NCBI RefSeq assembly: GCF_001570905.1
Contig: NZ_BCSO01000002.1
Location: forward strand, 124,001 to 188,000
Source: [Zimmermannella] alba NBRC 15616
GTDB taxonomy: Bacteria; Actinomycetota; Actinomycetes; Actinomycetales; Microbacteriaceae
Reading direction: 5' to 3'
Length of the DNA stretch: 64,000 bases
The position numbers were made by a program, and so were the translations under genes. The notes under the pieces are model-generated. The model had not been told where the DNA came from. It did not search any database and saw nothing but the letters and a program-made list of their open reading frames with translations. Below are positions 7,824-14,115 of the stretch, one piece after another. Position 1 is the first letter of the stretch. Each line of letters opens with the position of its first letter.

Positions 7824-9125
7824 ATGAAGTCTCGACGTTCGGCCTGGCGAAACTGGAGCAAGACGGTCGAGGCGGACCCGAGCCGCATCGAGCGCCCCGC
7901 TGACGTTAAGGCTACGCAGGCCATCATCCGCGACGCGCTCGCGCACGGAAGCCGTGTGCGCCCCGTCGGCAACGGCTTCTCCGCATCCGGCATCGCGGTC
8001 TCGCCCGAGATTGCCGTCGACGTGACCGCGCTTCGCGGTCTCGTCCGTGTTGACGCGGAAGCGGGACTTGCGACCTTCCTCCCGGGCACCACGCTCGGTG
8101 AAGCTATGGCGGCGCTCGAAGACGTGGGGCTCGCCTTCGAGAGCTCGACGCGCAATGTTGACGTCACCCTCGGTGGCATTATCGCGACCGGCGGCCACGG
8201 ATGGGGACACGGCTATGGCCCGATCTCCTCGTTCCTCACCGAGATGAAGCTCGTCACCGGCACCGGCGAACTCATCACCGTGAGCGCACGCAAGAACGCT
8301 GAACTCTGGTCAGCAGCCCGCATCAACCTCGGCGCGCTCGGCATCATGACCGAACTCACCTTCCGTGTCGTGCCCGCCTACACGGCGAAGGTCACCGAGC
8401 GGCTCGAAAACTTCCTCGCCTTCACCGACAAGCTTGAAGAGCGGATGGCAGGCGCCCACCACGTGCAGGCGTCGTGGCGCCCCCATACCGGACGCATCGC
8501 GGTGACCCGAGCCATGCACGTGCCGCACCAGGCGTCTGGTGCGATTCGCCCGGGCAAGGTCACGGCATCCGGTCAGGACTTCCGCTCGCAGCTGCGCATC
8601 GGCGTCGGCCGCGTCGTTCCGGCACTTGTGCCCACCCTCAACCGGCTCGCGAACGTCTTCAACACCTCGCGCATGCTCGAGGGTGAGCCGCAGGCAGCGC
8701 TCGCATCCCGTCCCGAAGTGCCGGTCAGCACGCTCGAATACTCCGTCCCGATCGCGGCAACGGGCGCTGTGCTCCGCGAACTCGACCGAGCCATTGAGCG
8801 TCAGCGCCTTGCTGTGCCGAGCGAAGTGCTCGTGACGACCACAGCCCCGGACGATGCATACCTCGCGCAGAGCTACGGACGAGAAGTCGGCAACATCTCG
8901 GTTCGCATGCCGAGCTCGATGAACTCGGGCGCCTACTTTGCCTGTGCCGAAGAGATCTTCATCGACTACGAGGGCCTGCCACACTGGGCGGGTGCGCACA
9001 CGCTGCGCGCAGAAGAAATCGCCTACGTGTTGCCTCGCTTTGGCGACTTCCTCTCGGTGCGCCACCGCCTTGACCCGAACCTCATGTTCACGAACCCGTA
9101 CTTGGAGCGGGTCCTCGGCGAGTAG
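7824..9125 (+). CDS. FAD-dependent sugar-lactone oxidase (ALO/gulonolactone type)
   Basis: A 433-residue VAO-type flavoprotein of the D-arabinono-1,4-lactone/L-gulono-1,4-lactone oxidase group. The FAD_binding_4 region includes VRPVGNGFSASGIAVS and TLGGIIATGGHGWGHGYGPI. The C-terminal ALO domain ends with the characteristic RHRLDPNLMFTNPYLERVLG. Actinobacterial members such as the mycobacterial gulonolactone dehydrogenase use electron acceptors other than oxygen, so oxidase versus dehydrogenase is open. The His that carries 8-alpha FAD in eukaryotic enzymes cannot be assigned with certainty. It follows the broken TetR gene by 30 bases, with AAGGAG before the ATG at 7824. Confidence 0.85.
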   Translation: MKSRRSAWRNWSKTVEADPSRIERPADVKATQAIIRDALAHGSRVRPVGNGFSASGIAVSPEIAVDVTALRGLVRVDAEAGLATFLPGTTLGEAMAALEDVGLAFESSTRNVDVTLGGIIATGGHGWGHGYGPISSFLTEMKLVTGTGELITVSARKNAELWSAARINLGALGIMTELTFRVVPAYTAKVTERLENFLAFTDKLEERMAGAHHVQASWRPHTGRIAVTRAMHVPHQASGAIRPGKVTASGQDFRSQLRIGVGRVVPALVPTLNRLANVFNTSRMLEGEPQAALASRPEVPVSTLEYSVPIAATGAVLRELDRAIERQRLAVPSEVLVTTTAPDDAYLAQSYGREVGNISVRMPSSMNSGAYFACAEEIFIDYEGLPHWAGAHTLRAEEIAYVLPRFGDFLSVRHRLDPNLMFTNPYLERVLGE

Positions 9126-9127
9126 GC

Positions 9128-9159
9128 AAGCGCGCTGCGTCCACGGCCGCAGCGCGCTT
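9128..9159. terminator. Bidirectional hairpin terminator
   Basis: A perfect 12-bp stem, AAGCGCGCTGCG / CGCAGCGCGCTT, with an 8-base loop sits between the convergent oxidase and MFS genes. It ends TTT on the plus strand. Confidence 0.8.
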
Positions 9160-9170
9160 TCGGTCGGGAG

Positions 9171-10475
9171 CTAGTTTTGCTCTTCGGTACGCGGGTCGGG
9201 AATGTCGCTGATCGTGATGATGCCCGTCGCCGGTGCTGAGGGACTCCACATTCGCGCCGCGTCACGCCAGGCAAAAATGCCGGCCTTGCGCAGGATGAGG
9301 AAGGCGAGGATCGCGGCAATCACGCCTGAGAGACCGCCGAGTGCAACCGTGGCCCGCGGCCCGAGTGCCGACACAGCGAGGCCGAGGAGCGGAGCACCAA
9401 GCGGCGTGCCGCCCAGGAAGATCGCCATGTAGAGCGACATGACGCGTCCGCGCATGGTCGGCTCGACCGATCCCTGCACGAGCGCGTTCGCCGTCGTCAT
9501 CGCGGTGAGCGCAAAGAATCCGACCGCGACATTAGCGATCGCGTACGTCCAAAAGTCGGGTGCGGCAGCCGACACGAGCATCGCGACGCCAAAGAGCAGG
9601 CACGAGATGAGAAGCACCCGCATCCGGGCGCGTTCGCGCCGGGCCGACATGAGCGCACCTGAGAGGGAACCAATGGCGAGGATCGAGTTGAGGAGACCGA
9701 AGCCATCGGCGTTGTGATGGAACTCTGTCGTTGCCATCGTCGCGAGGAAGACGGGGAAGTTGAAGCCAAAGGTGCCGAGCAGGAACACCGCCACGAGCAC
9801 CGCGATGATGTCGGGTCGCTTCGAGACGTAGGCGATGCCCTCTCGAATCTGCCCGCGACCGCGGCCGGCCGGGGGAGCAGGGAGGAGTTCGCTGCGGCGC
9901 ATCATGAGGAGCGCCACGATCTGCAGAGCAAAGGTTGCCGCGTTGACGAGGATGACCGGACCCGCGCCAATCACGACCGTGAGGACACCGGCAACGGCCG
10001 GCCCGACCAGGCGTGCACCGTTGAAGGACGTCGAGTTGAGTGCGATCGCATTGGAGAGAAGTTCTGTATCGACGATCTCGGAGACGAAGGCCTGACGAGC
10101 GGGCGCATCAAGCGCCGCGACAATGCCGAGGCCGAGCGCGAAGGCATACACGTGCCAGAGCTCGGCGAGATCCGCGGTCACGAGGATGCCGAGTCCGAGG
10201 GCGAGGAGCCCCAACGCCAGCTGCGTCCAAATGAGGAGCTTGCGCTTGGACATCCGGTCGGCAAACACCCCGGCCATAGGTGCAAGCACGAGCTGTGGGC
10301 CAAACTGGAGCGAAATCACCACTCCGAGAGCCGTTGCGTCGTGGTTCGTGAGGTCGGTGAGCACGATCCAGCTCTGTGCGGTGCGCTGCATCCACGTGCC
10401 GATGTTCGACGCGAGGGACCCGAGGAACCAGATGAGGTAGTTCCGTTCTCGGAGGGAGCGGAACACTGTCGACAC
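9171..10475 (-). CDS. MFS exporter, EntS/MFS_3-like
   Basis: A 434-residue twelve-helix major facilitator of the MFS_3 group, which contains the enterobactin exporter EntS and multidrug pumps. The start STVFRSLRERNYLIWFLGS followed by NIGTWMQRTAQSWIVL is characteristic, as is the loop GVFADRMSKRKLLIWTQ between helices 2 and 3 and the block LDAPARQAFVSEIV. GTG at 10475 was chosen as start because GGGAGG lies 7 bases upstream; an ATG ten codons earlier has no such site. The substrate is unknown. No siderophore genes are nearby. Confidence 0.85.
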   Translation of the reverse strand: MSTVFRSLRERNYLIWFLGSLASNIGTWMQRTAQSWIVLTDLTNHDATALGVVISLQFGPQLVLAPMAGVFADRMSKRKLLIWTQLALGLLALGLGILVTADLAELWHVYAFALGLGIVAALDAPARQAFVSEIVDTELLSNAIALNSTSFNGARLVGPAVAGVLTVVIGAGPVILVNAATFALQIVALLMMRRSELLPAPPAGRGRGQIREGIAYVSKRPDIIAVLVAVFLLGTFGFNFPVFLATMATTEFHHNADGFGLLNSILAIGSLSGALMSARRERARMRVLLISCLLFGVAMLVSAAAPDFWTYAIANVAVGFFALTAMTTANALVQGSVEPTMRGRVMSLYMAIFLGGTPLGAPLLGLAVSALGPRATVALGGLSGVIAAILAFLILRKAGIFAWRDAARMWSPSAPATGIITISDIPDPRTEEQN

Positions 10476-10685
10476 GCTGTATCCTCCCTGAGTTCGAGGG
10501 ACCATGCTACTCGTGCCCTCCTGACAAGCGCCGGTGGATGCGGTCGGGATGGCGCGCCTGGGCCGTCATTTCTGCAGAGAACCCTCGAAAGCGTGAACAC
10601 GCGGGACGTAAGATCGTTGCACTGCGTCTCCGCACTGAAACTGGTTGCAGAGACAACAATCCCCACCACTGATGGAGAACACCCC

Positions 10686-11519
10686 ATGGCGACTAAGGAT
10701 CGCGAGCACATTCGTCGTCTTCGCGAAGAGGCGAACGAAATCCGCCGCAAGCAAGAAGCTGAGGCCAAGCGCAAGCGCCTCGTGACGACGATTGGCCTGA
10801 GCACCCTCGCGGTCGCCGTTGTCGCTCTCATTGTCGTCATGGTCGTCTTCGGCCCGAAGTGGTTTGGCCCGAAGGCTGCCACCGTCGCGGGCTCGGGCAA
10901 CGTTGCCGTCATGGGGAGCGACGGCAAGCAGACCGAGGTTCCGATCTCGATGAGTGAGGATGGTGTCGCCATCATGGTCGGCAAGCCCGAAGCTCCGGTC
11001 ACGCTCGACTATTGGTTCGACTTCTCGTGCCCCCACTGCATCGACTACCACACCGTCATGGACCCGACGATGAAGGACCTCATTGTCTCGGGCCAGGCCA
11101 AGATCAACTACCGCCCCGTCAACATCGTTGCACCGTACGGTAAGGAAGCCGCAGCCGCACTGCTGGCAGTGATGGCGCACCAGCCGGAGCTCTTCTACTC
11201 GGTGATGGACGGCCTGCTCGACATCCCTGCCCAGGAGCAGATGAACTGGACGGCGAACGATTACGCACAGCACCTCTCGGGCCTTGGCGTCACGAACGCC
11301 GACATCATCACCGAGACGGCCAACGGCACCTACCGTTCGAAGGTTGAGTCGAACACGCAGGTTGCTCGTGACGCCAAGCTCAAGGGCACCCCGAGCCTCG
11401 CCGTGAATGGCCAGATGCAGGAACAGCTCCCGGATGCTGCCGGTCTCATCGCCCTCGTCGGTGCCAACGGCGGCGACGTCTCGGCTGTTCCGACGCCTGC
11501 CGCAGCTCCGGCTGCCTAG
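10686..11519 (+). CDS. Membrane-anchored DsbA-like thiol:disulfide oxidoreductase
   Basis: A 277-residue protein. The N-terminus is highly charged (residues 1-35), one transmembrane helix follows (about 36-57, LVTTIGLSTLAVAVVALIVV region), and the rest is an extracytoplasmic thioredoxin/DsbA_2-like domain. The active site is FSCPHC with Cys115 and Cys118, and the cis-Pro loop is KGTPSLAVNG. It should oxidise or reshuffle disulfides in exported proteins. The VKOR gene 21 bases downstream is the expected re-oxidising partner, as in mycobacterial and corynebacterial oxidative folding. The tail is Ala/Pro-rich. An in-frame upstream extension was rejected because it covers the promoter region. Confidence 0.9.
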   Translation: MATKDREHIRRLREEANEIRRKQEAEAKRKRLVTTIGLSTLAVAVVALIVVMVVFGPKWFGPKAATVAGSGNVAVMGSDGKQTEVPISMSEDGVAIMVGKPEAPVTLDYWFDFSCPHCIDYHTVMDPTMKDLIVSGQAKINYRPVNIVAPYGKEAAAALLAVMAHQPELFYSVMDGLLDIPAQEQMNWTANDYAQHLSGLGVTNADIITETANGTYRSKVESNTQVARDAKLKGTPSLAVNGQMQEQLPDAAGLIALVGANGGDVSAVPTPAAAPAA

Positions 11520-11540
11520 CCTCGGAAAGCTGTCAACGAC

Positions 11541-12275
11541 GTGACCACGTCCCCCAGTAGCTCAGCGCCCGAAACGCCTGACGTCGACGGGGCTGAGGTC
11601 GATCAGGGTCACTTCGCCGACCAGGCGGAGCTCGCCGAGCTCGAAGCTGAAATTGCTGCCGCCAAGGCAGGCAAGCGCATCCCCGTGATCTTCACGCGCC
11701 AGTCGCGCTTCGCCTGGATGCTCCTCATCTCGGGCATCATCGGCATCATCGCAACCGGCATCCTCACCGTGGAGTCCTTCCATAAGTTCGAGAACCCGGC
11801 CGAGTCGCTCGTGTGCGACATCAACCCGTTCATCACCTGTGGCCCCGCCATGCTTTCGGACGCTGGCCGAGTGTTCGGCTTCCCGAACCTCATCTTCGGT
11901 TTCCCCGCCTTCGCGGTCTGTGTCACGACGGCGATGGCCATCTGGGCTGGCGCGCGCATGCGCCGCTGGTACTGGATCGGGATGCAGTGCGGCGTCATCT
12001 TCGCTGCCGCGCTCATCACCTACCTGCAGTGGTACTCCGTCGAAGAGCTTCAGCGTCTGTGCCTCTGGTGCATGATCATCTGGTTCGCGACGATTCCGCT
12101 CGTGGTTGCCGTGACGTTCTTTAACAGCATCCAGGGCTACTACGGGTCGAAGATCGCGGCCCGAGCAGAACGGCTCTCTCGTTGGTGGGGTGCCTTCGTG
12201 GCTCTCTGGGACATCCTGCTCATCGTCTACATCGTGGTGGGGCTCCGCGAAGTCATTGCTTTGACCTTCGCGTAG
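11541..12275 (+). CDS. VKOR-family membrane disulfide-bond oxidase
   Basis: A 244-residue vitamin K epoxide reductase homologue with about five hydrophobic helices. All four expected cysteines are present: the loop pair Cys92 and Cys100 (CDINPFITC) and the quinone-side CLWC pair Cys174/Cys177. In actinobacteria VKOR replaces DsbB, passing electrons from DsbA to quinone. A conserved Ser/Asn-rich block (GFPNLIFGFPAFAV) lies in helix 2-3. The start is GTG at 11541. The N-terminal 55 residues are acidic and probably cytosolic. It is almost certainly cotranscribed with the DsbA-like gene upstream. Confidence 0.92.
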   Translation: MTTSPSSSAPETPDVDGAEVDQGHFADQAELAELEAEIAAAKAGKRIPVIFTRQSRFAWMLLISGIIGIIATGILTVESFHKFENPAESLVCDINPFITCGPAMLSDAGRVFGFPNLIFGFPAFAVCVTTAMAIWAGARMRRWYWIGMQCGVIFAAALITYLQWYSVEELQRLCLWCMIIWFATIPLVVAVTFFNSIQGYYGSKIAARAERLSRWWGAFVALWDILLIVYIVVGLREVIALTFA

Positions 12276-12285
12276 CGAACGCGGA

Positions 12286-12319
12286 AGCGGCCCGGCATCC
12301 ATCTGGATGTCGGGCCGCT
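12286..12319. terminator. Hairpin terminator between VKOR and a convergent gene
   Basis: A 15-bp stem, AGCGGCCCGGCATCC / GGATGTCGGGCCGCT, with one G-T pair and a 4-base loop (ATCT). It sits between convergent genes and probably serves both. Confidence 0.8.
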
Positions 12320-12332
12320 GCTGTGCGTGGAG

Positions 12333-13019
12333 CTAGGCGCGGCGGCGGGCCTGCTCGGCGGCGCTGTTCGGGGTAAGGGCCTCGAGGAGTTCGGCGTCGC
12401 TTGGCGCGGGCTTCAGAAACGCATCGAGCGCTCGTTCGCGCTCCTCGTCGTCGTCAGCTGTGAGCTGGCGGGGAGCGCGGGGCGAACGCAGCTCGCGGCG
12501 GCGGGCGTTCGGGGATGCCTCAAGCTCGGCGGTCTCGGCGATCGTGTTCTGGATGCGGCGGACGAGATCAGCGACCATCGTCTCTGCGAACATGGCGTCG
12601 TCGCCCGGCTCGCGGTTCGGGCGCCATTCGAGGCGGTAGCGGCCGCGGGCACCGAAGAGGTCGGTGAGGAGCATCGCGAGCTGTTCGCGGGTGGCCTCAC
12701 TGAGCGCTGCGTCTGGGTCGAGCAGGCGCGGAGCCCCCGTCGTGTCGTCTTCGATGACACCGAGGATGTTCGGGTGCTCGCCAAGCGGCATCGACGGAGT
12801 CGAACTCGGCGCGGCGAGGACGATTTCGCCCGGGGTTGGGGCGATCTCGTGGAGGTCACGCTCGTCCTGCTCCGACTGACCGGGAACGTGGGCGTTCACT
12901 GGCTCACTCTGTTCCGGGGCGGAGTGGTCGACGGGGGTTTTTGGGGTGGGGGCGGCGAGGGGCTCGCTCGGGCCGTTCAATTTATCGGCCTGTGCGCGCT
13001 TGCGGAACCATCCGAACAC
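12333..13019 (-). CDS. Hypothetical protein with disordered N-terminus
   Basis: A 228-residue protein starting at GTG 13019 (MFGWFRKRAQADKLN), placed by AAAGGGG five bases upstream. The first 70 residues are rich in Pro, Glu and Ser and probably disordered. The middle (about residues 70-165: HPNILGVIEDDTTGAPRLLD, then SEATREQLAMLLTDLFGARGRYRLEWRP) looks folded and could bind a partner. The end is charged and Arg-rich. No known domain is recognised. It could be a signalling or division accessory protein, but that is a guess. Confidence 0.7.
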   Translation of the reverse strand: MFGWFRKRAQADKLNGPSEPLAAPTPKTPVDHSAPEQSEPVNAHVPGQSEQDERDLHEIAPTPGEIVLAAPSSTPSMPLGEHPNILGVIEDDTTGAPRLLDPDAALSEATREQLAMLLTDLFGARGRYRLEWRPNREPGDDAMFAETMVADLVRRIQNTIAETAELEASPNARRRELRSPRAPRQLTADDDEERERALDAFLKPAPSDAELLEALTPNSAAEQARRRA

Positions 13020-13144
13020 GGCATCCCCTTTCTCCGCGCGTGGAATTTCCTCGCGACACGTCCAGTGTGAAGCCCTGGTTGAGGCGGTTTTCCGAGACAC
13101 GCCGTGCGGGCCAACGGGGGTGTCTCAGCTTGTGACTGGTGTTG

Positions 13145-13209
13145 CTTGCGTGACGAACGCGAGCTGTTGTCGAGCGTTACTTACGCGACGAGCGCGAGCT
13201 GTTGTCAAG
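13145..13209. repeat. Imperfect 30-bp tandem copy of a gene's 3' end
   Basis: The segment 13180-13209 encodes, on the minus strand, the last residues LDNSSRSSRK of the small gene at 13177-13413. Just past its stop, 13145-13174 carries a near copy (26 of 30 bases) that would again read LDNSSRSSRK. The spacing is 35 bases, so the copies are out of frame with each other. Confidence 0.7.
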
Positions 13210-13413
13210 GCCGTAACCGCGTTCGATTTCCTTCTCGCGCTCTTCATCGCGCTCGTCAAGCACAGCGGCAACGGCGATCGCGACGGACAGTGCCCACGAG
13301 ATCCACATGAGGATGGTCTTCCAGCGGCGGCGCTGGGTTTTGGTCTGGCGAAGCGTCGTGAAGAAGCTCATGACCGAGGAGATCATGGCCCCGCTGGTGA
13401 TGAATTTGCGCAT
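13177..13413 (-). CDS. Small single-pass membrane protein, unknown
   Basis: A 78-residue protein starting MRKFITSGAMISSVMSFF. It has a basic middle (RQTKTQRRRW), one clear transmembrane helix (TILMWISWALSVAIAVAAVL) and a charged tail (DERDEEREKEIERGYGLDN). The basic residues before and acidic residues after the helix suggest the N-terminus faces the cytosol. I do not recognise a family. The ribosome binding site is weak. A degenerate copy of its last ten codons lies beyond the stop. Confidence 0.6.
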   Translation of the reverse strand: MRKFITSGAMISSVMSFFTTLRQTKTQRRRWKTILMWISWALSVAIAVAAVLDERDEEREKEIERGYGLDNSSRSSRK

Positions 13414-13486
13414 GGCCTGATGCTACCGACGGCATCTGAAACAACCCCTGGAGTCGCTCGGACAGCTTGTAGCTTCCCCTGAAATT

Positions 13487-13519
13487 TGACCGAACGGTAA
13501 GTGCCTGACCAAGTGGTCA
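13487..13519. promoter_or_regulatory. Two tandem palindromic TetR operators
   Basis: TGACC-GAAC-GGTAA at 13487-13500 and TGACC-AAGT-GGTCA at 13506-13519 share the pattern TGACC-N4-GGT(A/C)A and are 19 bases apart start to start. The second sits in a perfect 7-bp palindrome (CTGACCA-AG-TGGTCAG). They lie 16-48 bases before the TetR start codon, the expected place for autorepression. Confidence 0.7.
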
Positions 13520-13534
13520 GCTAGCCTGGTTGCT

Positions 13535-14113
13535 ATGGCTCTTGAACGCAGTGACTCGGTCGCGGAACTTCGCCGCATCGCCCTCGAAACGCTCGTCCGA
13601 CTTGGGGTGAAGGGGATGACGGTGCAGGCCGTCGCCGATGCTGCCGGATGCACGAAATCGAACGTGCTCTACCACTTCGGGAGCAAGTCTGGCCTCGTCG
13701 TTGCGGCGCTCGAGCCTGCCCTTGAACGCTTGGCGGGCGTCGCTGATCTTGTGGCCGCTGGGGCCGCCGATGAGTCGCCGAAGGCGAAGAGCCTTCGGGC
13801 CGTCGAACTGCTCGTGGACACGATCGTTGGACACCGGCTTGAGGCCTACGTCGTCCTCAATAGCCTTGCAGAGCTCCCCTCCGAAGTCCTCGCCTCGCTT
13901 CACCAGAGCAGCGAACAGCTCGCGCTCGTGCTCAACGAATGGCGGCAGGACCCACGCTCCACGCTGCGCACACACATCGTGCTCGGCGGTGTCGCTTTTG
14001 CCTTGGCCGGACCATTCAGCTCGACGAGTCTCGCGGATGACCAGCTCAGCGAGGAGGAGCTGCTCGTCATGCTGCGTCCGCTCGTGCTCGAGCTGCTCGG
14101 CGGGGGAGCGTAG
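13535..14113 (+). CDS. TetR-family repressor of the MMPL/YhgE operon
   Basis: A 192-residue TetR regulator. The helix-turn-helix is MTVQAVADAAGCTKSNVLYHFGSKSGLV at about residues 30-56; the remainder is the ligand-binding, dimerising domain. It is the first gene of an operon with the MMPL transporter, which begins 2 bases after its stop, and the YhgE/Pip gene. Two operator-like palindromes precede it. It probably represses the operon until a lipid-like or toxic ligand is sensed; the ligand is unknown. Confidence 0.9.
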   Translation: MALERSDSVAELRRIALETLVRLGVKGMTVQAVADAAGCTKSNVLYHFGSKSGLVVAALEPALERLAGVADLVAAGAADESPKAKSLRAVELLVDTIVGHRLEAYVVLNSLAELPSEVLASLHQSSEQLALVLNEWRQDPRSTLRTHIVLGGVAFALAGPFSSTSLADDQLSEEELLVMLRPLVLELLGGGA

Positions 14114-14115
14114 TC

